DNA of 64,000 nt from an uncultured Ilyobacter sp. GTDB lineage: Bacteria > Fusobacteriota > Fusobacteriia > Fusobacteriales > Fusobacteriaceae. The notes under the pieces are model-generated. The model saw only the letters and a program-made list of their open reading frames with translations, did no database searches and had not been told where the DNA came from. The DNA lies in NCBI RefSeq assembly GCF_963668515.1, contig NZ_OY764865.1:186001-250000 (forward strand), given 5' to 3'. The position numbers were made by a program, and so were the translations under genes. Positions 54,624 through 63,507 of the stretch are shown here, piece by piece (within the stretch, counting starts at the first letter, position 1; each line of letters starts with the position of its first letter).

Positions 54624-56654
54624 TTATTGTTTTTTTCCAAAAAGATATTCTTGAGAGGAAAAATTCTTTTTATCATTTTTTACTTTAAAATAAGTTCCCT
54701 TTTCATCTAACTGTCTTAACTTTACGTTGTCCCTTAAGATTGAATCTATGGTTTCCATAATTTTTTTATAAGGACCAGACTTTATAACGGGAAACAGAGT
54801 TTCTATTCTTCTATCAAGATTTCTACTCATCCAGTCGGCACTGGAAAGATATAGTTCTGGGTCACTATTATTCTCAAAATGGTAAACACGACTATGTTCT
54901 AAAAATCTTCCAATAAGGCTCAATACTTTTATATTTTCGCTGATACCTTTTATACCTGTCTTTAGGCAGCAGGCTCCTCTTACAATTAGAATGATCTCTA
55001 CACCGACTCTAGAGGCATCATATAGTTTTTTAATAATTTTATCGTCTACTAGAGAGTTTACTTTTACTATGATTTTTCCTTTTTTACCGTTATTTGCATG
55101 CTGGATCTCTCGATCAATTAACCTGTAAAATTCATTCCGCATGTCCTTTGGGGCTGTTATTAACCTTTTCCATTTACGATTTTGAGAGAATCCCGTAAGA
55201 ATGTTGAAAAGGTTGCTTACATCGACACAAAGTTCTTCATTTGTAGTAAGAAGGGAAAGATCGGTGTATAATTTTGCCGTTGAGTTGTTGTAATTTCCTG
55301 TTCCTAAATGAAGATATCTCTTTATCCCTGAAGATTCCCTTCTGACTATGAGAAGACATTTGGCATGGGTTTTAAGTCCCTTTATCCCATAAATAACATG
55401 ACATCCTGATTTTTCTAGCTCTTTTGCCCACTTTATATTTCTCTCTTCGTCAAATCTGGCTTTCAGTTCTACCATCACAGTGACTTGCTTGTTGGATTTA
55501 GCCGCCTTTATAAGTGAACTTATTATAGGTGAATCACCGCTAACTCTGTATAGCGTCTGTTTTATTGCCAGGACATTTTTATCTGTGGCTGCAGCCTCTA
55601 TAAGATCAGATATGTGATCAAAAGAATCGTAGGGATGAGAAAGTATCACGTCCTCTTTTTTTAGTGTCTCATATATAGCCTCTTTTTCAAGTTTAGCATA
55701 TCTCTTTGGGGTATATTTTTCATATTTTATATCTTTAAATCCCCCATGACCCATAAGTTCAAAGATAAAAGTCAGGTCAAGGGGGCCGTCTACCTCATAA
55801 AGGTTGGAAAATTGAATTTTTAGATTTTTCGTCAGAAAGTCAAGAGAGTTTTTTGGAATATCTTTATCATATTCTATCCTAACAGGTTCCCCCCATTTTC
55901 TTTTTTGAAGCTCTTTTTCTATCTCGATAAGGAGGTCATCCGCCTCATCTTCATCAATTATCATATCTGCATTTCTTGTTATTCTAAAAAAACCGGTATC
56001 CAAAATATTGCATCCAGGGAAAAGGTCTTGGAGGTTTGATTTTACCAGTTCCTCAATCATAATAAATTCTCTTCCAGAGTTACATGGGAGTTCTATTATC
56101 CTGTTGACAACCCTTGGAACCTGTACAATGGACATATGTTTTTCCTCTCCATTCTTAAGGTGAACTACAATATTTAGTGAACCTGTTAAAATATGCGGAA
56201 AGGGTCTCGAGGCATCTATGCCCATTGGTGTCAGAATAGGAAAAAGAGTTTCATTATAAAACTCGTCGGCGTAATTTTTTTGCTTTTTATCCAGTTGGGA
56301 ATATTTTTTGATCTTGAGGTGGTTTTTTTTATTTAATATTGAGACTATTTCTTTGTAAGAGATATATTGATCCTGAACAAATGTTTTTACTCTTTTATTA
56401 ATTGCCTTTAACTGTTCTTCAGGGGTTAAACCTGAAATATCTTTTTTTACAACTCCCTCTTCATACTGAGCTATGAGACCTGCCACCCTGACCATAAAAA
56501 ATTCATCTAGGTTTGAAGAAGTTATGGCCAAAAATTTAAGTCTTTCCAAAAGTGGGTTTATGGAATCGGATGTTTCCTCTAAAACTCTCTGATTAAACTC
56601 CAACCAGCTTAGCTCTCTATTGTAAAAATGGTTATATTCATAATTATTCCCCAT
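54624..56654 (-). CDS. ppk1: Polyphosphate kinase 1
   Basis: Makes long polyphosphate chains from ATP. The 676-residue protein has the four-domain PPK1 layout: N-terminal helical head (FYNRELSWLEFNQRVLEE), PFPHILTGSLN, and the C-terminal phospholipase-D-like halves with the autophosphorylated H430 (GLKTHAKCLLI), HLGTGNYN and SRVYHFEN. Length is normal. It overlaps the Ppx-like gene by 11 bp, so synthesis and turnover are translationally coupled. Confidence 0.96.
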   Translation of the reverse strand: MGNNYEYNHFYNRELSWLEFNQRVLEETSDSINPLLERLKFLAITSSNLDEFFMVRVAGLIAQYEEGVVKKDISGLTPEEQLKAINKRVKTFVQDQYISYKEIVSILNKKNHLKIKKYSQLDKKQKNYADEFYNETLFPILTPMGIDASRPFPHILTGSLNIVVHLKNGEEKHMSIVQVPRVVNRIIELPCNSGREFIMIEELVKSNLQDLFPGCNILDTGFFRITRNADMIIDEDEADDLLIEIEKELQKRKWGEPVRIEYDKDIPKNSLDFLTKNLKIQFSNLYEVDGPLDLTFIFELMGHGGFKDIKYEKYTPKRYAKLEKEAIYETLKKEDVILSHPYDSFDHISDLIEAAATDKNVLAIKQTLYRVSGDSPIISSLIKAAKSNKQVTVMVELKARFDEERNIKWAKELEKSGCHVIYGIKGLKTHAKCLLIVRRESSGIKRYLHLGTGNYNNSTAKLYTDLSLLTTNEELCVDVSNLFNILTGFSQNRKWKRLITAPKDMRNEFYRLIDREIQHANNGKKGKIIVKVNSLVDDKIIKKLYDASRVGVEIILIVRGACCLKTGIKGISENIKVLSLIGRFLEHSRVYHFENNSDPELYLSSADWMSRNLDRRIETLFPVIKSGPYKKIMETIDSILRDNVKLRQLDEKGTYFKVKNDKKNFSSQEYLFGKKQ

Positions 56655-58170
56655 AAAGCCTCCTATTTATCTTGAGAACTGGATTTATACCAAAGACATC
56701 TCTAAAAAATGCTTTTTGGTGATCAAAAGATATAGTCTCTATACGATAATCTTCTAGGATAGTTATATCTATAATTATTTCGTAATCTTTTAACTCAAAT
56801 TTTATATTTTTTACTTTTTGTCTCTTACTTCTGTCCAAGGCCACAGACAATTTTAGTATTGCAGCAAGTTTCATGATATCCATCTGTCTTTTTCCACTGA
56901 GATTCTCAATATTCTCAGAATACTTGGAAAAGGCGATATTGTGAAAATAACATAAAAGTCCTACAACATTTAAATCCTCCTCTGTAAGTCCTGGTATAAA
57001 AGAGTTTGTAATAATATACTGGGAGTGGTTTTGATGTGAACTAAAATTGACATACTTGCCTATATCATGGAGAAAAGCGGCCAGTTCAAGGTGTCTTTTT
57101 TCAATTTCAGCCATATTATGCAGCGGTTTTAGAATGTCAAAAAGATTTTTTGAGACCTTTTGGACAAAAGTAGAGTGATTTTTATCAAAACTAAATTTAT
57201 TTGCTTTATCTATTACTGCTTGAACGGTAAGTTCCCACAACTCTTTTTCCATAATCTCTTTTTCTTTTGGGTAAAAATGCTCATAGGCCATGAGATATTT
57301 TGTATCATAATAAAATATTTTGACTGAAGGTATCTCGAAATAAGCTGCAATGTATTTCAATAAGGAGAGTCTTGCAAATGTTGTTCTGGCCTGGATAGAT
57401 GTTAGAGAATATTTCTGAGTGATATTTTTAAATGATTCTTCATTTAAGTTTTCCATCATTTCTTCAAGTTTCTCGTAGGATAAGTTTGAAAATAAACCCT
57501 TTGTTTTTGTAAGAATATTTTCAGATTCTCCCAATAAAATAAGACTATTTATTTTTTTTCTTCCCACCTCTTTTTTTATCTCGCTTAGATAATTTTCTAT
57601 GTATTCTTGAATAAAATTTTCACTTTCTTTCGGGGTAAGTTCATAGTTGTTTATGATTTCTGCGAACTTGTAACCCCCTGTTGAGATAAATTCATTTATC
57701 ATAAGTTTTTTCCCGTTGATGATAAAAAAGTCAGTGGTGGCAGAGCCGATATTTAGCAGTAAGGTATTTTTTCTTGGAGGTATTATCTCATTTTTTTTAA
57801 TGAGAAATTTTTTAAAAAGGAGTTTTTTCTTCTCAAAGGTGGTTAAAACAGTTACTTCTAAACCTACTTTTATCTTGATTTGGTCTAAAATAAAAAGAAG
57901 ATTCTTTACTGAGTTGAAACTGCTAGTAGTCACTGTGAGAATATTTTTTACACCGTAATCCTTAGAAAGGGATTTCATCCGATTCAGGATACTGCAAAGC
58001 TTTTTTCCCTTTTCAAAGGATATATAGTTGTTTTTTTCTGAATCTAAAAAAATATTGAGTTCTTCAATTACATTTTCTAAAATTTTAATTTTATCCTTTG
58101 ATTTTTCACAGATGATCATTTCCACAGATGTGGGTGATATTTCGATAACTGAAATAACAGGCATATACAC
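56644..58170 (-). CDS. Divergent Ppx/GppA-like protein with HD domain
   Basis: A 508-residue protein of the exopolyphosphatase/GppA fold (about 1-295), followed by a C-terminal HD domain (about 320-500) with LAAFLHDIGKYVNFSSHQ. The nucleotide-binding motifs are altered: the DLGSNS-like loop is EISPTS, the DIGGGSTE loop is NIGSATTD, and the GNEEAR segment reads TFEKKK, so only some acidic residues remain. It could have weak activity or act as a polyphosphate or (p)ppGpp sensor. The link to ppk, which it precedes, is clear from the overlap. Confidence 0.88.
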   Translation of the reverse strand: MYMPVISVIEISPTSVEMIICEKSKDKIKILENVIEELNIFLDSEKNNYISFEKGKKLCSILNRMKSLSKDYGVKNILTVTTSSFNSVKNLLFILDQIKIKVGLEVTVLTTFEKKKLLFKKFLIKKNEIIPPRKNTLLLNIGSATTDFFIINGKKLMINEFISTGGYKFAEIINNYELTPKESENFIQEYIENYLSEIKKEVGRKKINSLILLGESENILTKTKGLFSNLSYEKLEEMMENLNEESFKNITQKYSLTSIQARTTFARLSLLKYIAAYFEIPSVKIFYYDTKYLMAYEHFYPKEKEIMEKELWELTVQAVIDKANKFSFDKNHSTFVQKVSKNLFDILKPLHNMAEIEKRHLELAAFLHDIGKYVNFSSHQNHSQYIITNSFIPGLTEEDLNVVGLLCYFHNIAFSKYSENIENLSGKRQMDIMKLAAILKLSVALDRSKRQKVKNIKFELKDYEIIIDITILEDYRIETISFDHQKAFFRDVFGINPVLKINRRLYGE

Positions 58171-58404
58171 CTCCTAAAATCTATAAACTCTTCAATAAAT
58201 TATAAGATTTATATTTTCAAAAGTCAAAGTTCCCGTGTAAAAGCTGTGTAATAAAAATATACCCAGGAAATAAGGCTTCAAGGGTATCTTTTATCTATTG
58301 TTTTTCAAAAGGGTTTAGCGATGACAGATAGATCTTAGAGGATAATCTGGATCTCTAAAGAAAAATAATATTGATTATTAAAAATTGTCCATAGGAGGGA
58401 TTTA

Positions 58405-59808
58405 ATGTATAAATTTGAATTTTTTTATCATGAGATAAAAAAGATGTCAAAAATCTTAGAAGAAAATCTAGAAAAGGTATCTCTCAGCAACGATCCAGAA
58501 ACGGTTCATAAGTGCAGAGTAAGTATTCGGAGGATGAGAGGTATATTAAAGCTTTTCAAATGCCCTAAGCAGCTTGAAATTCCTATTAGGGAAATAGCTT
58601 CTATGCTAGGACCTTTAAGAGATCTAGAGGTTCAGATAGATTTTCTAATGAGTAGGTTAGAGATAGACAGTTCCTTAGGACAGATGCTAGACGACCTTTT
58701 ATACAGGAGGGAGATACTCAAAAGACAGTTGGTAAAGTCTATTTCGGAATTTTCAAGAAAAGAATTCCTTTTTGATGTTAAAAATCTTCTTAAAAAAAAG
58801 AAAATTTACGAGTATAGAATTTATGGTGATTTATACAAAAAAGTTCAGGAAATCATAATTAACCATCCTGTGAATATCAATTCAAAAGAGCTGCATGAAC
58901 TTAGGATAAAAATGAAAAAGATACGATATATGCTGGAGGCTCTGTCTGTTGAAAGGAGAGAATATAAGGAATTTATAGTTTTTTTTAAAAAATATCAAGA
59001 CTGCTTGGGAGAGATACACGACATAGATGTCTGGTTAGATATTTTAATTAAAAAAATGTCGGAATTTGGAAAGCTGAAATCATTTTTGAGAAAAAAAAGG
59101 CATGAAAAAATTATTGAATTTAGAGACGCTTTTTATGAGATCCCTCTAGTATTGGGAAAGGTTCTAGGTACAGCCGCGACAAATGTAGCAGCTGAGTTTG
59201 AAAATAGTCAAGATATCAGATCCATGAGATATTCACAGGGTGAAAAACTTTCCATGACTGAAAAACTTGCAGTGGAATTATCACCAGATCCTCAGCATAT
59301 AAAGAGGGTGAGGGAAAAATCAATAAAGATATTTCATGAGGTCAGGGAAATCATGAATCTAAATGAGAAAGATATTTTTTTCTTAGAGGCCGGGGCCCTT
59401 CTTCATGACATCGGTTATTCGATCTCAGAAAAAAAGCATAACTACCACTCCTATGAGATTATAGCTGCTAGTGAGTACCTGCCATTTTCTTTGGAGGAAA
59501 GAGTTGTGATATCCATGATTGCAAAAAATCACAGGGGAAAATTTAGTATAGTAAAGAAATTAGATGGAATACTTCCATCTAAGGTGATAAGGAGGATAAT
59601 TAAGCTATCTGGTATATTAAGGGCCGCTGACGGAATGGAGTTTGAAAGTTTGGAATATGTTAAAAACTTTGAGATAAAGGTCTATCACGGAGAACCTGTT
59701 TTTGAATTAGGGGATATTTCCGCGGCTCTAACTGAGAGGTTCTCTAGAAAATCCGATCTTTTAAAACAAAGTTTTAAGAAAGATTTTGAGAAAAAAATAA
59801 TAAAGTAG
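58405..59808 (+). CDS. CHAD-HD fusion protein
   Basis: A 467-residue protein divergent from the ppx-ppk genes. The N-terminal CHAD domain (about 1-260) is helix-rich with the conserved histidine motif HKCRVSIRRMRGILKLFK, in which basic residues bind polyphosphate, and a second similar segment LHELRIKMKKIRYMLEAL. Residues about 300-467 look like the HD domain found at the end of Ppx/GppA proteins (LEAGALLHDIGYSIS, then NYHSYEII). CHAD-containing proteins attach to polyphosphate granules; here the HD part may process or sense it. Ribosome site AGGAGG precedes the ATG. Confidence 0.88.
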   Translation: MYKFEFFYHEIKKMSKILEENLEKVSLSNDPETVHKCRVSIRRMRGILKLFKCPKQLEIPIREIASMLGPLRDLEVQIDFLMSRLEIDSSLGQMLDDLLYRREILKRQLVKSISEFSRKEFLFDVKNLLKKKKIYEYRIYGDLYKKVQEIIINHPVNINSKELHELRIKMKKIRYMLEALSVERREYKEFIVFFKKYQDCLGEIHDIDVWLDILIKKMSEFGKLKSFLRKKRHEKIIEFRDAFYEIPLVLGKVLGTAATNVAAEFENSQDIRSMRYSQGEKLSMTEKLAVELSPDPQHIKRVREKSIKIFHEVREIMNLNEKDIFFLEAGALLHDIGYSISEKKHNYHSYEIIAASEYLPFSLEERVVISMIAKNHRGKFSIVKKLDGILPSKVIRRIIKLSGILRAADGMEFESLEYVKNFEIKVYHGEPVFELGDISAALTERFSRKSDLLKQSFKKDFEKKIIK

Positions 59809-59839
59809 CACATAACTCAAGTTGCTACTTGAAAGCCCT

Positions 59840-60395
59840 CCCAATAAATTACTGAATTTGCAAGAATATTAGAGTCAAAAGATTTTGTCACGAATAGACA
59901 CTAATAAAAGATAGGGAAATTAACACGAATAAGGACAAAAGCTTTTGGCCACAGAGGGCACAGAGAAAAAAAGAGAGTTTCACAGAGTTAAAACCAAACC
60001 ATATATATGTTCTTTTGCGAGAGGTTTTTATCCCTTTTCCCTTGCCATTGACAAAATCAGCGTTAAGAATAACTGCAGTGAAATCCTTAGAAAAAATCGA
60101 CTGTTTGAGCGTAGTGAGTAGCCAAAAAATAACGAGTGATACGAGTATATTTTCTGGTTCTCAGAAACTTGCTTTCTGAGTTTCATTACTTCTGTTGGAT
60201 TTTCAAGGTTATTTAGCTGATTTTTCATAGGCTTGAACTTTTCTGAGAGATAAGGAACAGATTTCTGTGACCATATCTCTCGACTCTGGAAAATTTTTTC
60301 AGAGTTTCCCTAAACTTCTTTCAAGAGAAAAGTAACGAATCCCGATAAATTCAATATTTTAACTTGAAATAAAGGTAGCAACTTAAGTTAATTAC
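59840..60395. repeat. Mosaic intergenic repeat, copy B (inverted relative to copy A)
   Basis: A ~555-bp gene-free block whose two ends match those of the block at 39772-40335 in reverse orientation: AGAGTCAAAAGATTTTGTCA at 59869-59888 and CGAATCCCGATAAATTCAAT near 60335-60356. The middle is unrelated to copy A. A 66-codon minus-strand frame in the middle has no ribosome site or recognisable product and is not called. Confidence 0.8.
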
Positions 60396-61201
60396 CTTAT
60401 GGGAATTATTATTTCTATGACCTCCCCTATACCACCTTCTAGCTGTATTTTTTCCTCACTTGATATCTCCAGTGAATTTCCGATTATTTTATAAGAATTA
60501 TCCTCTATAAAATCCATCAACTTTTTATAACTGTTTTTCAAGTTTTCAAATGAATCCTTGTGGGTGATAGTTGCACATTTTTTTTCTTTTACATTGATTG
60601 CTGACTCATGTTCTATCTCCTCAGGAATTATAGAGCCCACGAATTTTAGGGGATAAATATTCAATTTTTTTAAATTTTTACTGTCCACAATGGCAACATG
60701 CTTTTTCTCTTTTAACTGCAGATTTTTTTCTATTTGAGCTAGTTTTTTAAATGCCTTTTCTATCTGCATATACCCATAAGGTTTTTTTACATCAACAATA
60801 AGCATCCTAAAGTTTATATCGGTTCTAATACCTGGTTTTAGACCCTCAGAAGATTTTACCTTATCCAGTTCATCATATTTTATCTTAACAACTTCTATTG
60901 ATTTTTCCAGATTTTCTATCTTTTCTTTCATTGTCTTGATCTTGCTCTCCAAGAAATTCTGACTCTCCTCTATACTCTTGAAGTTAGTATATTTTTTTAT
61001 CTCGTTTAATGAAAAGCCTGAATTTTTTAAGGCTATTATAAACCTAAGCACATATGTCTGATGTTCCGAATAATACCTATAACCATTCTCCTCATCTATA
61101 TAGTAGGGCTTGAATAAGTCTATCTCATCATAATAGATCAAAGTCCTCCGGGATATATTGAAAATTTTTGCTATTTCACTTATTTTATATCGTTCTCTCA
61201 T
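60392..61201 (-). CDS. MerR-family effector-binding transcription regulator
   Basis: A 269-residue regulator. ATG 61201 (MRERYKISEIAKIFNIS) is used as start, with AAGGAG upstream; a GTG at 61213 has no free site. The N-terminal MerR helix-turn-helix (about 3-70) is followed by a coiled coil (about 75-115) and a GyrI/BmrR-like effector domain (about 125-269) that likely binds a small hydrophobic ligand. It diverges from an exporter gene, with a perfect 22-bp palindrome between them. It most likely activates that exporter in response to the ligand. Confidence 0.93.
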   Translation of the reverse strand: MRERYKISEIAKIFNISRRTLIYYDEIDLFKPYYIDEENGYRYYSEHQTYVLRFIIALKNSGFSLNEIKKYTNFKSIEESQNFLESKIKTMKEKIENLEKSIEVVKIKYDELDKVKSSEGLKPGIRTDINFRMLIVDVKKPYGYMQIEKAFKKLAQIEKNLQLKEKKHVAIVDSKNLKKLNIYPLKFVGSIIPEEIEHESAINVKEKKCATITHKDSFENLKNSYKKLMDFIEDNSYKIIGNSLEISSEEKIQLEGGIGEVIEIIIPIR

Positions 61202-61216
61202 TTTTAAATCCACTCC

Positions 61217-61248
61217 TTGACTATAACGTATACGTTATAGTTTATAAT
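61217..61248 (+). promoter_or_regulatory. MerR-type promoter/operator for the exporter gene
   Basis: Plus strand TTGACT (61217-61222) and TATAAT (61243-61248) are separated by 20 bp. The spacer contains a perfect 22-bp palindrome (61220-61241, half-site ACTATAACGTA). The overlong spacer with a palindrome inside is the hallmark of MerR-activated promoters, in which the regulator twists the DNA to align the boxes. Confidence 0.85.
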
Positions 61249-61291
61249 ACTTTATATACAAAGATATATCAATCATTTCAGGAGGAATAAT

Positions 61292-61921
61292 ATGAATATT
61301 GCAGTAGCAGGACAAGGATTTGGACTGGGACTCAGCCTAATTGCAGCTATAGGGGCACAAAACAGCTATGTGTTAAAAAAAGGAATATTAAAAAATAATG
61401 TATTTGCAGTGGCAGTAACCTGTACCTTAATAGACGCTGTACTTATAAGTTTGGGGACATTGGGGTTAGGAAGTATTATAGAGAAAAATAAAACATTTAT
61501 GCTCCTTGCCACTCTCTTTGGGGTCTTATTTTTGAGCTACTATGGGCTGACATCTATAATGAAAGCAATCAGGAGTAAGGAATCATTTTTAATAGAGGAG
61601 GGCAGAGAAAAGGATTCCTTGAAAAAAACCATCCTAACTCTTTTAGCTCTCAGCTTATTGAATCCACATCTTTATCTGGACACTGTTATTCTTATTGGAA
61701 GTATCGGTTCAAAATATCCTATAAATCAGAGGCTGGATTTTGTAATAGGTACTTGCCTGGCATCTTTTGTCTGGTTTTTCGGATTGGCTTATGGAGCAAG
61801 GGTTCTCATTCCTATATTTAAGAAAGAAGTCACATGGAAAATTCTAGATATCATGATAGGGATAACTATGCTTTCGATTTCACTGAGCTTGATACAGTTT
61901 ACCATCAAAAACCATTTTTAG
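61292..61921 (+). CDS. LysE/ArgO-family amino-acid exporter
   Basis: A 209-residue membrane protein with about six spans. It shows the family signature GLGLSLIAAIGAQNSYVLKKG at the N-terminus (the glycine-rich first helix and AQN) and LSLLNPHLYLDTVILIGSIG with the NPH motif. It probably exports basic or aromatic amino acids or a toxic analogue. It lies divergent from a MerR regulator and is preceded by a MerR-type promoter and AGGAGG. It ends in a strong terminator. Confidence 0.9.
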   Translation: MNIAVAGQGFGLGLSLIAAIGAQNSYVLKKGILKNNVFAVAVTCTLIDAVLISLGTLGLGSIIEKNKTFMLLATLFGVLFLSYYGLTSIMKAIRSKESFLIEEGREKDSLKKTILTLLALSLLNPHLYLDTVILIGSIGSKYPINQRLDFVIGTCLASFVWFFGLAYGARVLIPIFKKEVTWKILDIMIGITMLSISLSLIQFTIKNHF

Positions 61922-61927
61922 ATCAGA

Positions 61928-61975
61928 AGAGGGTGACCCACAAGTGATTTTTCTACTTGGGTCACCCTCTTATGC
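61928..61975 (+). terminator. Terminator after the exporter gene
   Basis: AGAGGGTGACCCA / TGGGTCACCCTCT perfect 13-bp stem with a partly paired interior (AAGT/ACTT), then TTATGCTTTTG. Confidence 0.85.
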
Positions 61976-62054
61976 TTTTGTTATTCTATTTAATTTGATT
62001 TTTTTAGATAGTTCCCCCTATAAATGTAATTCTTAGGTAAAACTGCTTCTTTTT

Positions 62055-62422
62055 TTATGTCCCGGTGAACCAATGATTTACATCAAAATTAAATAGTCTG
62101 AACACCCCTTGCAGGAAACTATCTGTGGAGGCTGCAATGATAACAGTCCCGATCCCAGCATATCCTCCTAGAAGATAGACAGTGTATTGAGGATTGTTCC
62201 GCTACCTATTCTTTCTCCTAAAAAAAGGTCTAGAGTTATAACAGTACCTCCTACAAGAATGGCAGCCTGGCCTATTGTTATCCCCCCAACCTTTGAAATC
62301 CCTTGCTGGAGTACATCCCAGGGCGAAAACCCTAAGCTGGATTTTATTATTATAACTAAACCTAGAGAGCAGCAAAAGAATCCTAAAATTAATTTTATAT
62401 ACCTAAAGATCTCTTTTTTCAA
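62055..62422 (-). pseudogene. Remnant of a YczE/YitT-like membrane protein
   Basis: The N-terminal part (from ATG 62422, 84 codons) has KIILGFFCCS-type membrane spans and GFSPWDVLQQGISKVGGITIGQ, typical of YczE/YitT-like transporters of about 200 residues. It ends in a stop, LNTLSIF. In another frame directly behind it, NPQYTVYLLGGYAGIGTVII continues with a possible C-terminal tail to TAA at 62055. An internal deletion of about half the gene, with a change of frame, explains both. It is not functional. Confidence 0.6.
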
Positions 62423-62556
62423 TATTTTCCCCCTTTAGAACCTGTACACATAAATAAATATTCTAAGTAGAATGCCCCAAATAAAGGGAAATGCAAGTAT
62501 ATTTATTGCAGTTAAATAGTTTTGATATAAGCCACTGGAAGGTTACTTTTAAAAGC

Positions 62557-63507
62557 TTAAATCCATTTTTTAAACTTTAATATTCCAAGGGTTATTATTA
62601 TGGACAGAATCATGATAAGTACAGAAAAAGGGTACCCTAGGCTCCATCCTAATTCAGGCATAATGTCGAAGTTCATTCCGTAAATACCAGCTATTAAACT
62701 TGGCGGGGCGATACACACTGTGACCACGGTAAAAATTTTAATTATATGATTTTGTTCTAATTCGATCTTACTGGAAATATTATCTTTAAGATCATTGAGC
62801 CTGTCGAAGTTATAATTTATATGTCCATTTATTACTGATAAATCCTTGCTCTCAGAAATTAAGAGCTGCTGGCTTCTTTCACTCATGACAGGACTTCTCC
62901 TCAGTTGTAATATGATCCTTTGAAGTTCGATTAAGCATTCTTTAAGCTGGATATTATCAAGTTTTATTTTAGTCAGATTATCAAGTTCCTCTATTGAAAT
63001 ATTTTTTAGATCAAGAACTTCTTTGAAATATCTTTTAACCTTCTTTGAAACCAACTCAATGAGATCAGCATAATAATCTGTGAGAGAGCTCAAAAAAAGA
63101 AGAGTGAGTTCCTGGTCTGAATTTATATTGCTTGTATAGAAAATTCTGTTTTTTAAAATCTGAATAAGTGAAATATCCGAGACTCCGTTTAAATTTAGTA
63201 TAAGAATATCCTTCAAAATTATTACGTGAATAAAACCTTCTTCAATTGTTTGATCTTTGCACAAGTTGGGAATGGTTAAGTTTAAAAATATTTGTGAGTC
63301 GATCTCTACGTATCTTGAGCTTATCTCTATCTCACTTCTTTTATCTAAGGGCTGGATAACAAAATCAAATCGTTTAGCTAAGTTGCTTATCTCCTGTTCG
63401 CTGGCTTCCATTAGCTGTATACTTAGAATTTTAGATCTATTTACATCAAGTTCATCTATACTTGAAACTGTTTTGATCTCTCCGTTTTTTAATAAAACCT
63501 CAACCAT
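62557..63507 (-). CDS. corA: CorA-family magnesium/divalent-cation channel
   Basis: A 316-residue member of the CorA family. A cytoplasmic alpha/beta domain and long helices (about 1-255) are followed by two C-terminal membrane spans. The pore-entrance GMN motif is at 277-279 in AGIYGMNFDIMPEL, and the basic cluster KFKKWI ends the protein. It could move Mg2+, Co2+ or Zn2+. It is monocistronic with a GGAGGAG ribosome site. No M-box-like leader is visible. Confidence 0.94.
   Translation of the reverse strand: MVEVLLKNGEIKTVSSIDELDVNRSKILSIQLMEASEQEISNLAKRFDFVIQPLDKRSEIEISSRYVEIDSQIFLNLTIPNLCKDQTIEEGFIHVIILKDILILNLNGVSDISLIQILKNRIFYTSNINSDQELTLLFLSSLTDYYADLIELVSKKVKRYFKEVLDLKNISIEELDNLTKIKLDNIQLKECLIELQRIILQLRRSPVMSERSQQLLISESKDLSVINGHINYNFDRLNDLKDNISSKIELEQNHIIKIFTVVTVCIAPPSLIAGIYGMNFDIMPELGWSLGYPFSVLIMILSIIITLGILKFKKWI

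Noticed and set aside
60028..60228. 66-codon minus-strand frame in repeat copy B
   Set aside because: It has no ribosome site, no family resemblance, and lies in the variable middle of a repeat.
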